DNA of 40,055 bases, taken from the NCBI GenBank assembly GCA_016290835.1, contig JAEEVG010000018.1, positions 1 through 40,055 of the forward strand, read 5' to 3'. This document shows positions 18,978 through 25,826 of the stretch, one piece after another. Source of the stretch: Bacteroidales bacterium (GTDB taxonomy: Bacteria; Bacteroidota; Bacteroidia; Bacteroidales; UBA932). A model generated the notes under the pieces. That model was not told the DNA's origin. It made no database searches and saw only the letters and a program-made list of their open reading frames with translations. A program made the position numbers and the translations under genes. Within the stretch, counting starts at the first letter, position 1. Each line of letters opens with the position of its first letter.

Positions 18978-20447
18978 ATGAAGAAAATGCTTTCTTTACT
19001 GGCTGTTTTGCTGTCGCTGGCCCTCCTGCCGGCCGGCGGGCAGAACGTGAAAATCGTGAGCCAGACCTGCCCCGATTGCGGCGTGACGGTCTATGGGCGG
19101 CTTCTCGAGCCCTCGGACCACAAACCCGGATGCAAGTGGTATGTCGAACCCGAAACGGAGTCTTCCCACAACCACGAATCCGAATCTTCCTGGGGATCCT
19201 CGGCCTACTCCGACAGCCATTCTTTCGGTCTGATCGAAGGGAAACCGCTGACCAATGATGAATACTACGAACTCCTGCTCCGGACGCATTGCGACTACTG
19301 CGGAGGTGAAGGGACCAATCACGCTGCCGACTGCATTATCGGCAAGACGTACAAACTCTGGCAGGATGCCATGCATGCCGGGCGGGAATGGGACGCGATC
19401 CGCCTGCGGGACAATGTGGTGACCCTGATGCTCGGGACCACTTCCGGGATGGATAAGATCCACGCGATGCGCGGGGTGAGCGTCCCGAAGCCCGACCCTG
19501 AACCGGTCGCCGCCGAGAAGCCCAGCACCAAACTGAAGGACTATACCCCCGCGCCGGAAAAGCCCGCCGTCAGCGTCAGCGCGCCCTTGATTCCCTGTCC
19601 GCTGGCGCAGCACGCTCCCGAGTTCTCCGGCATCAATGAGCACGACATTGTCTATGACAAACCCCAGAGCCTCTCCGCGCAGCATCCCTGGGGTGAGGTT
19701 GATCTGGATGAGCTGCGGCGGGTGAAGCGTCTGGGCTACCTCGACTTCCTGTCGGATTATGATATTGAGCGATATAGCAATACGCCCGGGGGTACGGTCA
19801 TTCTGGGGAAACGCACGCCCGAAGGAAAGACGCTGTGGATGGTGATGCAGCGTAACCAGGAGAGCGGAAAGTACACCGGGAGCGTGATGAATGACACAGA
19901 AGACAGTGTCGGGAAAATGGTTTCGCCGCAGGATGTCCGTCTGGAGGCGGAAGGAAGCCTCGTCGTGATGGAGTTTTCCGGTGGCTATAAAGTGGTCAAG
20001 ACCATCGACGGCATTCTGGTGGTAAGGGGCTACAATATCGAAGTTCTCCCCTTGCGGGTCGATGGCCATCCTGTCATTTCGTGGAGTCAGGATCCATCCT
20101 GGGAAGGAAAAGTATTTGCCAAAGAAACCCGGCTGTACAATGACAAAGGGCAGACAATTGCAGAAGGAGAGCAACTGGAGTACTATGATGATGCTGTTAT
20201 TGCCAGGATGGATAACGGGGCCCGCGCAACGCTTTACAACTGGCAGGGCGGGAGTCTTTTCTTTGATGTGGGCGGTAGGAATTCCGACAGGATGGAAGAC
20301 ATCCGGTGCTACAACAGTGACCGGGGCTCCTATTATGTCATCAAAATACGCGAGGGCCGATACGCCCTGATTGGCAAGGGTTTCCGCCGCGTAGGCGGCA
20401 CCTATGCTTCGGCCGATGAGGCCCACGCAGCTTGGAAACAACAATAA
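18978..20447 (+). CDS. Exported protein with two CCHC zinc-binding-like motifs, unknown function
   Basis: A 489-residue protein with a signal peptide (MKKMLSLLAVLLSLALLPAGG). Two cysteine/histidine motifs of the same form follow: Cys31-x2-Cys34-x13-His48-x3-Cys52 and Cys105-x2-Cys108-x6-His115-x3-Cys119. These look like zinc knuckles, unusual outside the cytoplasm. A Pro-rich linker (about residues 165-205) leads to a C-terminal half of short beta-strand repeats. I do not recognise the family. It is the first gene of an operon divergent from the two-component system and is followed immediately (TAAATG) by a lipoprotein gene. The ATG at 18978 is chosen for its signal peptide; an upstream in-frame ATG at 18906 lies before the promoter. 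Confidence 0.75.
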   Translation: MKKMLSLLAVLLSLALLPAGGQNVKIVSQTCPDCGVTVYGRLLEPSDHKPGCKWYVEPETESSHNHESESSWGSSAYSDSHSFGLIEGKPLTNDEYYELLLRTHCDYCGGEGTNHAADCIIGKTYKLWQDAMHAGREWDAIRLRDNVVTLMLGTTSGMDKIHAMRGVSVPKPDPEPVAAEKPSTKLKDYTPAPEKPAVSVSAPLIPCPLAQHAPEFSGINEHDIVYDKPQSLSAQHPWGEVDLDELRRVKRLGYLDFLSDYDIERYSNTPGGTVILGKRTPEGKTLWMVMQRNQESGKYTGSVMNDTEDSVGKMVSPQDVRLEAEGSLVVMEFSGGYKVVKTIDGILVVRGYNIEVLPLRVDGHPVISWSQDPSWEGKVFAKETRLYNDKGQTIAEGEQLEYYDDAVIARMDNGARATLYNWQGGSLFFDVGGRNSDRMEDIRCYNSDRGSYYVIKIREGRYALIGKGFRRVGGTYASADEAHAAWKQQ

Positions 20448-20939
20448 ATGAATGAGATAATGAAACGATTCCTGATTGTTTTTGCGGCCGTCCTGCTGCT
20501 CTTCTCCGCTTGCGGCGGCGGGGAGAAGAACTATTTCACCGATCTGTCCAAGGGCGAGACTTTCCTCAGTCTGCTCGCCTTCGAGGACGGAAGCCAGAAG
20601 GGCTATACGGTCATCTCGGATGTCCTGTATGCCGGCTCCGACACTTCGTCCCGCTACAAGATGGTCTTCTACCTGCCCGACGGCTGGGACGATACGTATC
20701 CGATTTTCCTGGATCGGTATGTGCCGCAGGAAGGGCCTGCGTGGACCGCTTATCAGGGGGCTCCCGTGGCCGAGGCCGCACTGAAGGAGGGCAATATGAT
20801 TGTCGTCCTCGTGGCCTATGACGAATGGACGGCCATTCCGGACATCCTGCTGGCTGAATTCTTCCTCAAGGAGAACGATGCCGTCCTCCCGGGCGACAGC
20901 CGGCAGATCCTTACTACCGCTTATTTTGAATTCGAATGA
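20448..20939 (+). CDS. Small lipoprotein, unknown function
   Basis: A 163-residue protein with a hydrophobic leader and lipobox LFSAC (Cys22 from the ATG at 20448, or Cys18 from the alternative ATG at 20460). The mature part is acidic and has no motif I know. The first ATG directly abuts the stop of the previous gene, suggesting coupling. The second gene of the four-gene exported operon; its stop overlaps the next start. Confidence 0.7.
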   Translation: MNEIMKRFLIVFAAVLLLFSACGGGEKNYFTDLSKGETFLSLLAFEDGSQKGYTVISDVLYAGSDTSSRYKMVFYLPDGWDDTYPIFLDRYVPQEGPAWTAYQGAPVAEAALKEGNMIVVLVAYDEWTAIPDILLAEFFLKENDAVLPGDSRQILTTAYFEFE

Positions 20940-21397
20940 TGATGAAAACGATTCTTGTAGTTTTGATGGCGTCCGCCCTGTTCTTTTCTGCGGGACGCCA
21001 GGACCGCGTGACTTTCGTGGATAAGGGCGTGGAGAAGTGCGCGCTCAAGTCCGGGGACCGCAATGGAGACGGCGTGCTGAGCCGCGAGGAGGCCGATGCG
21101 CTGGAGGTGCTGAACCTGACCCCCTACCGCATTGACATTTTCGAGGTGGGCAGCTATGCCGACTTGAAGCAATTCCCGCATCTGAAGCAGGTCTGGCTGG
21201 GCGACAGCGAGGTCCAGGAGCTGGATCTGTCGGCGAATTACCAGCTTGAAATGGTGTGTGTCCAGAGCGAGGCGCTCAAGGTGTTGACGCTGGCCGTCGG
21301 CTGTGCTCCGAAACTGGCTATGCCGAACCGGGAAGGGGAACTCGTCGTCCGCCGGAAGTACAGCGAGAACGACCCCAATTCAATTTGGTACCGATAG
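20936..21397 (+). CDS. Small exported protein with EF-hand-like loop and leucine-rich segment
   Basis: A 153-residue protein with an N-terminal hydrophobic leader (MMMKTILVVLMASALFFSAG). A canonical calcium-loop sequence, DRNGDGVLSREE, spans residues 41-52 (Asp41, Asn43, Asp45, Ser49, Glu52 as ligands). After it, the pattern FPHLKQVWLGDSEVQELDL resembles one or two leucine-rich repeat turns. Calcium binding and protein contact are inferred from these motifs; function is unknown. The start ATG overlaps the upstream stop. The alternative start two codons later changes little. Confidence 0.7.
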   Translation: MMMKTILVVLMASALFFSAGRQDRVTFVDKGVEKCALKSGDRNGDGVLSREEADALEVLNLTPYRIDIFEVGSYADLKQFPHLKQVWLGDSEVQELDLSANYQLEMVCVQSEALKVLTLAVGCAPKLAMPNREGELVVRRKYSENDPNSIWYR

Positions 21398-21409
21398 CGA
21401 GTCTGCGCC

Positions 21410-21856
21410 GTGAAAAGATTGCTATTATTGACGATTCTGATCGGCGGGCTCGCCGCTGCGCAGACGCCGGAAGAGCTTTATCAGCAGTATATTACGCCGG
21501 AGACCCAGGCGATCCTGGATCGTTTCGAGGAGGCGGAGCGGCAGACGCAGGAGGCCGAGGAGGCCGCCCGGACCAAGAAGACGCTGGCGCTGGCGGCGGC
21601 CGTTCTCATCGGCCTGATCCCCGTGGGTGCGACCGTCCGGAACATCGTGCGGAAGAAAAGCTGGAAAGAGAATCCTTCCGGCACGCTGCAGGCGCTGGGC
21701 GTCAGCGTTTTGGGCGGAGCTGTGCTGTTCGCGCTCAACTACGGCGTGTTCCTGCTGAAGATCCGCTACGGCGATGCCTTCAACACGGCCTTCGTCTTCC
21801 TGATCGTGGCCGTGTTGATCGCCGGGAGTATTTATCTGTACCGGAAGAAGGACTGA
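21410..21856 (+). CDS. Small membrane protein, unknown function
   Basis: A 148-residue protein starting at a GTG, with a hydrophobic leader (MKRLLLLTILIGGLAAAQ). A charged, probably coiled-coil stretch follows (RFEEAERQTQEAEEAARTKK, about residues 38-57), then three hydrophobic segments (about 58-76, 95-115 and 122-142). No family recognised. The last gene of the operon; its stop lies four bases from the stop of the convergent symporter gene. Confidence 0.65.
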   Translation: MKRLLLLTILIGGLAAAQTPEELYQQYITPETQAILDRFEEAERQTQEAEEAARTKKTLALAAAVLIGLIPVGATVRNIVRKKSWKENPSGTLQALGVSVLGGAVLFALNYGVFLLKIRYGDAFNTAFVFLIVAVLIAGSIYLYRKKD

Positions 21857-21860
21857 GCCG

Positions 21861-23066
21861 CTAGTCTTTCGCTTCCCGCAGGTCCTTGTCGGTCATTGCG
21901 CAGACGCAGGAGTCGGACCAGACGTTTTCGGCCGTCTCCACCATATCCACGACCGTGTAGATGGGCAGGATGAGGCCCATCACTTCCACCGGCGCTCCGA
22001 TTCCCGTCATCAGGGAGAGCGTCAGGAAGAAGCAGCCCATCGGCACGCCGGCGTTGCCCACGGCGGCGATCACGGAGATCAGCACCCAGAGCAACATCTG
22101 CCAGATGCTCAGGTCCATCCCCCCGCAACTCATCACGAAGAGCGAGGTCACCAGGATGAAGGCCGCGCAGCCGTTCATGTTGATGGTGGTGCAGATCGGG
22201 AGTACGAAGCGGGCGACCTTGGGGTCAGCGCCCAGCCGGTTCTCGGCGGAGGAGAGGGTGACGGGCAGGGTGGCGGCGGAGCTCTTGGTGAAGAGGGCCA
22301 TCACCACGGCGGGACTCATCGCGCGGAAGACCTTCAGCGGGTTGAGCCCGCGGACGAGCAGGATGAGCGGCAGGACCACGGCGAACTGGACGAGGTTGCC
22401 GATCAGGATGACGGCGGCCCAGCGGCCGAGCGAGCCCAGGATGAGGCCGCCGGCGAGCTGGGAGCTCAGTTGGGCGGCGAAGGCCACGATGCCCAGCGGG
22501 AGGGTCTTGATGAGGGCGCGGATGAGGCGGTAGAAGACTTCCTGCAGGCCCTCGATACCATTGACCAGCACGCTCTTGCGCTCGGAGTCGGGCATGAAGC
22601 AGATGGCGAGGCCGAAGGCCGCGGCGATGAGCAGGATGCTCAGGACGTTGCCGGAGAGCAGGGGCTGGATGAGGTTGTCGGGGACGACGGAGATGATATG
22701 GTTGTAGAAACTCCCCTCTCCCTCGACGGCGGCGCTGCCGGCAATCATTTCTTTCGGGATGGGGGTCGGGGCGATCAACAGATAGAGTCCCAGACCCACC
22801 AGGGCCGCGAGGAAGGTGGTAAGCAGGGTGTAGGTGAGGGTGTGGGTGAAGATGCGGCGGGTGCTTTTCTGGCGCCCGAAACTGATCAGGGTGGTGAGGA
22901 TGGCGAGGGCCACCGTGGGGACGGCGAGGAACTGGAAGAGCCGGGTATAGATGGTGGCGATGAAGTCGCAGACGGCGAGGACGGGCTCCCAGCGGAGGAT
23001 GCCCAGGATGACGCCCAGGGCCAGGGCGCTGAGCCACCAGATAAGTTGTTTGTTACTGTCTTTCAT
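21861..23066 (-). CDS. Dicarboxylate/amino acid:cation symporter (DAACS/GltP-like)
   Basis: A 401-residue membrane protein of the SLC1/GltP fold. The hairpin HP1 serine-rich stretch KSSAATLPVTL, the TM7 motif NMNG (TTINMNGCAAF), and the HP2 region AAVGNAGVPMG are present. It should import glutamate, aspartate, serine/threonine or C4-dicarboxylates with Na+ or H+; the residues visible here do not fix the substrate. The start ATG at 23066 lies 12 bases after the MgtC-family gene stop, so the two are likely co-transcribed. Confidence 0.88.
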   Translation of the reverse strand: MKDSNKQLIWWLSALALGVILGILRWEPVLAVCDFIATIYTRLFQFLAVPTVALAILTTLISFGRQKSTRRIFTHTLTYTLLTTFLAALVGLGLYLLIAPTPIPKEMIAGSAAVEGEGSFYNHIISVVPDNLIQPLLSGNVLSILLIAAAFGLAICFMPDSERKSVLVNGIEGLQEVFYRLIRALIKTLPLGIVAFAAQLSSQLAGGLILGSLGRWAAVILIGNLVQFAVVLPLILLVRGLNPLKVFRAMSPAVVMALFTKSSAATLPVTLSSAENRLGADPKVARFVLPICTTINMNGCAAFILVTSLFVMSCGGMDLSIWQMLLWVLISVIAAVGNAGVPMGCFFLTLSLMTGIGAPVEVMGLILPIYTVVDMVETAENVWSDSCVCAMTDKDLREAKD

Positions 23067-23078
23067 TGATTTGTGATA

Positions 23079-23708
23079 TTATTCGACGCTGTCGAGGTCA
23101 ACGTCGGGCAGGGCGTTGAGGCGCTCCAGCAGCTGGACGGTGGTCTCTTTCTTCTTGATGCGGAGCTGGGTCTCGAGGCGGTAGCGTTCGCCCTGGCGGG
23201 ACAGGGAGCAGTCGGAGACTTCCTTGCCCAGGGTTTCGAGGGCCTGGATCAGCGCTTTGCGGTCCGCTGCGGAGAAGACGGCACGGGCTTCGCGTTCTCC
23301 GACGCGGATGGTGTAGAAGTGCAGGGCTTCGAGGCTGGCGAGGACCAGGATGGCGCAGAGGCCGGCCATCCAGTAGAGGCCGCAGCCGGCGCTCAGGCCG
23401 ATGGCGCCGGTGACCCAGAGTCCGGCCGCGGTGGTCAGGCCGCTGACATGTTTGTTCTTCATGATGATACCGCCGCCGAGGAAACCCAGGCCGCCGACTA
23501 CGCCGGCGGCGACGCGGGCTGCGTCGAAGCGATCGGCTCCTGCGAAGCCGTATTGGGAGATGATCATGAAGAGGGCGGAGCCCAGGGCGACGAGGACGTG
23601 GGTGCGGATACCGGCTCCCTTGGATCGGAGTTCGCGTTCATAGCCGATGGCTGCGCCGAGAAGGCCGGCGACGACTAGGCGGATGGACAATTCTAACGCA
23701 AGTGTCAT
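23079..23708 (-). CDS. MgtC/SapB family membrane protein
   Basis: A 209-residue protein. The N-terminal half has the MgtC signature: GAAIGYERELRSKGAGIRTH, then VVGGLGFLGGGIIMK and GLTTAAGLWVTGAIGL. The C-terminal cytoplasmic part is about 90 residues. Family members act in magnesium-limited growth and inhibit ATP synthase in Salmonella; most bacterial relatives are uncharacterised. The ATG at 23708 is used because the open frame upstream runs through the promoter. Confidence 0.85.
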   Translation of the reverse strand: MTLALELSIRLVVAGLLGAAIGYERELRSKGAGIRTHVLVALGSALFMIISQYGFAGADRFDAARVAAGVVGGLGFLGGGIIMKNKHVSGLTTAAGLWVTGAIGLSAGCGLYWMAGLCAILVLASLEALHFYTIRVGEREARAVFSAADRKALIQALETLGKEVSDCSLSRQGERYRLETQLRIKKKETTVQLLERLNALPDVDLDSVE

Positions 23709-23728
23709 AGCACAATCATAATAACCCC

Positions 23729-23736
23729 CAAAGTTA
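23729..23736 (-). promoter_or_regulatory. -7 promoter element of the mgtC-like/symporter operon
   Basis: TAACTTTG on the minus strand fits TAnnTTTG and ends 20 bases before the ATG at 23708. A T-rich TTTTT tract lies at about the -33 distance. Confidence 0.5.
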
Positions 23737-23780
23737 CAGAAAAATCTGAAAAACCTTACACTTCCCCAAAATCCGCCACC

Positions 23781-23855
23781 CGCCCCTGTCATCCTGAGCG
23801 CCCCCCTGTCATCCTGAGCGCCTCCCTGTCATCCTGAGCGAAGCGAAGGATCTAC
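23781..23855 (+). repeat. Three tandem 20-bp units ending in a dispersed short repeat
   Basis: CCCTGTCATCCTGAGCG is repeated three times with a 20-bp period (23781-23840). The last unit continues into AAGCGAAGGATCTAC. Its complement matches the dispersed AGATCCTTCGCTTCGCTCAG repeat found at 24699, 24896, 25756 and 27631. Confidence 0.85.
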
Positions 23856-24498
23856 ATCCCCCGTCGTGGCAGCCCGCTCCTCCCGGGCCTGCGCGCTGAC
23901 GTCGGGCCTCGCTGATCGCCGCAGGCCCGGGAGGCCGGTCTACCCGTCGGGGTGCGCCAGAGCCCGATTCCCACCCCGCCGCCTGCTTTTCTCTCGGCCG
24001 GGGTGCGCCAGAGCCCGATTCTCACCCCGCCGCTTGGTTTTCGCTCCGTCGGGGTGTGCCAGAGCCCGATTCTCACCCCGCCAGGGCCGCCCGACGGCGG
24101 CGGTGCTCGGGCGGTCGCCGCCTCGCGGATGCGAGGCTCGGCGGCTCCCGCCGTGGTTGGTTGGCTAGCCGGACTTCAGAGCCGATGGCAGTCCTCGGGG
24201 GCGCCAGCGCCTCGGAAGGCGGTCCTCAGACCGCCCGGCGGAGACCGGGACGGAGCGCGAAGCGCGATGTCGGTAGGTCGGGAGCCGCGGGGGTAGCGAA
24301 CGGAGTGAAACGCAGTGAGCGGATAAGGGGGCAGCGCCTCCTCAAGTTCGGCTCGGCGCTTAGCGGGAGGCGGGCTGAGAGCTTTGGGGGGCTCTCAGCC
24401 GCCCCCGCTCGCCTGGCAGGGCGGCCCGGAACCAGAGAGAGGCAGCGGCGACATCTCGGCCAGGAGCGGAGAGGGGGCCTAGTGCTCCCGGAACAAGA
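23856..24498. other. GC-rich, gene-free stretch with hairpins
   Basis: No convincing gene is seen here; all open frames in it are short, lack known motifs and have abnormal composition. It contains a 51-bp tandem repeat (annotated separately). It also has at least three perfect hairpins: GCCTCGC/GCGAGGC (24120-24137), GGCGGTC/GACCGCC (24218-24235) and GGCTGAGAGC/GCTCTCAGCC (24373-24400). Confidence 0.6.
23948..24083. repeat. 51-bp tandem repeat, nearly three copies
   Basis: Units starting CGGGGTGCGCCAGAGCCCGA begin at 23948, 23999 and 24050 with a 51-bp period. The third unit is partial. The period is a multiple of three, so a minus-strand frame over it reads as 17-residue repeats (IGLWRTPTERKPSGG-like). 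There is no signal that this is a real protein. Confidence 0.85.
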
Positions 24499-24510
24499 AA
24501 AGTTGAGTCC

Positions 24511-24656
24511 ATTTGTAGATAGGTGTCCAGAAAATCGCCATCTGGTGCAAAATAACTGGCTACCTATCCCCTGAAACCTACAATATCGACCCAAAAACCC
24601 GATAGGTATCCACAAATAACGCGTAGAATGACGTTTTTGTGGACACCTGTTTTGGA
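24511..24656 (-). repeat. REP-like double-hairpin element, copy 4 (diverged)
   Basis: A more diverged copy in the same orientation as copy 3. All four box positions are recognisable, two of them altered (TGGCTACCT, AGGTATCCA). In hairpin 1 a T-A pair of copies 1-3 is replaced by A-T (24634 with 24619 here), which preserves the stem. It lies in the gene-free island. Confidence 0.8.
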
Positions 24657-24669
24657 GGATGGCTTCGAG

Positions 24670-24726
24670 ATCCCGGGTCGGACCCGGGATGAGGGGGTAG
24701 ATCTTTCGCTGCGCTCAGAATGACGG
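24670..24726. repeat. Perfect palindrome plus dispersed short repeat
   Basis: ATCCCGGGTC-G-GACCCGGGAT is a perfect 10-1-10 inverted repeat (24670-24690). It is followed at 24699-24726 by AGATCTTTCGCTGCGCTCAG, a variant of the dispersed repeat. Confidence 0.75.
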
Positions 24727-24787
24727 GTTGGCTGACCCGGGAGGAGGGACTGGATATACGAGATCTCCCGTAACGTCCTTGAAACCA

Positions 24788-24851
24788 GGACACCTCGGGA
24801 GAAAAAGGCCTAAAACTCCCGTGGTCTAGTAGATTTAGGGACACCTCGGGA
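24788..24851. repeat. Direct repeat GGACACCTCGGGA, 51 bp apart
   Basis: Identical 13-bp copies at 24788-24800 and 24839-24851, with CGGGAG/CTCCCG arms between them. The GGACACCT core is shared with the REP-like elements, so this may be a decayed relative. Confidence 0.55.
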
Positions 24852-24895
24852 ACCTGGAGGTATCATAGGATTGAAGATCCCGGGTCAAGGCCGAT

Positions 24896-24926
24896 AGATC
24901 CTTCGCTGTGCTCAGGATGACAAGGA
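24896..24926. repeat. Dispersed short repeat copy
   Basis: AGATCCTTCGCTGTGCTCAG followed by GATGACAAGG. Same family as the copies at 23840, 24699, 25756 and 27631. Confidence 0.8.
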
Positions 24927-24987
24927 TGGCGGTGGTTGAGAGGGCTTGGATGAGGTTTGGCGGGTCGGTGGTGAGTTTTTTGGGTGG

Positions 24988-25021
24988 TTTGGGTGTTTTT
25001 TGAATTTTTTTACTATCTTTG
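24988..25021 (+). promoter_or_regulatory. Promoter of the arginine operon
   Basis: TTTG at 24988-24991 and TATCTTTG at 25014-25021, 22 bases apart, fit the Bacteroidetes consensus. It would start an untranslated leader of about 170 bases (to the ATG at 25198). The leader contains a small GGAGG/CCTCC stem near 25075 and the palindrome AATTGCAATT at 25143-25152, a possible operator. No known riboswitch is recognised in it. Confidence 0.55.
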
Positions 25022-25197
25022 TCCAAGTTATGCAGTGTGTGTATTATCAGATTTCCCGTCGAGACCGAAGATAGGAGGCGTAGAACCCTCCCACATCCCC
25101 GGAAATTCGATATATATCCCAATTCAGAATTTTCGCCTCAATAATTGCAATTGACAATCTCGGTTTGTCTTGCCATTAGGGGCCATATTGTATAGTA

Positions 25198-25758
25198 ATG
25201 AACGTTCAAGTTATGGTGGCCGATGAGCGCCACACCCGCTATGCGGAAGCGATCTGCCAGGAGATCTACATTTCTTCCCTGGAACGCAAGACCGGCATTG
25301 CCAAACGTACGCCGGAGTACATCATCGAGAAGATGCTCGCCGGAAAGGCGGTGATCGCCCTGACCGATGAGGGAGAGTTCGCCGGATTCTCCTACATCGA
25401 GTCCTGGGGCGGCAAGAGCTTCGTGGCCAATTCGGGCCTCATCGTGGCCCACCAGTTCCGCGGCCAGGGCATTGCCAAGCGCATCAAGGAGCAGACTTTC
25501 ATCCTGTCCCGCAAGCTCTTCCCTGATGCCAAGATCTTCTCCATCACCACGGGCGCTGCGGTGATGAAGATGAACTACGAGTTCGGGTTCCGCCCCGTCC
25601 CCTACTCCGAGCTGACGGACGATCCGGAGTTCTGGAAAGGTTGCGAGGGCTGCCGGCATTTCGACATCCTGCAGAGCCACGATTACAAGATGTGCATCTG
25701 CACCGGCCTGCTCTATGATCCCAAGGAGCACCTGGAGATCCATTCGCCGGGGGAATAG
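25198..25758 (+). CDS. GNAT acyltransferase, candidate N-acylglutamate synthase
   Basis: A 186-residue GNAT-fold protein. The acyl-CoA binding segment is about residues 80-100 (LIVAHQFRGQGIAKRIKE; RGQGIA is the Q/RxxGxG/A motif). The C-terminal part holds several cysteines (CEGCRHFD, CICTGLL). It is the first gene of the arginine operon, which otherwise lacks argA or argJ. It is therefore the natural candidate for making N-acetyl- or N-succinylglutamate. That role is inferred from position; a general acetyltransferase is possible. Confidence 0.72.
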   Translation: MNVQVMVADERHTRYAEAICQEIYISSLERKTGIAKRTPEYIIEKMLAGKAVIALTDEGEFAGFSYIESWGGKSFVANSGLIVAHQFRGQGIAKRIKEQTFILSRKLFPDAKIFSITTGAAVMKMNYEFGFRPVPYSELTDDPEFWKGCEGCRHFDILQSHDYKMCICTGLLYDPKEHLEIHSPGE

Positions 25759-25826
25759 ATTTTTCGCTTCGCTCAAAATGACAAAGGATCGCTAAAAGAC
25801 ATTTTGGATCGCTAAAAAGATATTTT
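25756..25826. repeat. Dispersed short repeat plus 20-bp tandem duplication before argG
   Basis: TAGATTTTTCGCTTCGCTCA (from 25756) is a copy of the dispersed repeat overlapping the stop of the GNAT gene. It is followed by GGATCGCTAAAAGACATTTT (25786-25805) and the near-identical GGATCGCTAAAAAGATATTT-T (25806-25826). The second unit ends at the argG start codon, so the ribosome-loading region is duplicated. Confidence 0.8.

Noticed and set aside
23852-24076. A 74-residue minus-strand protein with IGLWRTPTERK-type repeats as a real gene
   Set aside because: It is explained by the 51-bp DNA repeat, with no promoter of the local type and no conserved family.
25022-25197. Riboswitch or T-box in the arginine operon leader
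   Set aside because: No conserved riboswitch core or T-box sequence is recognised; only a weak 5-bp stem and a short palindrome are seen.
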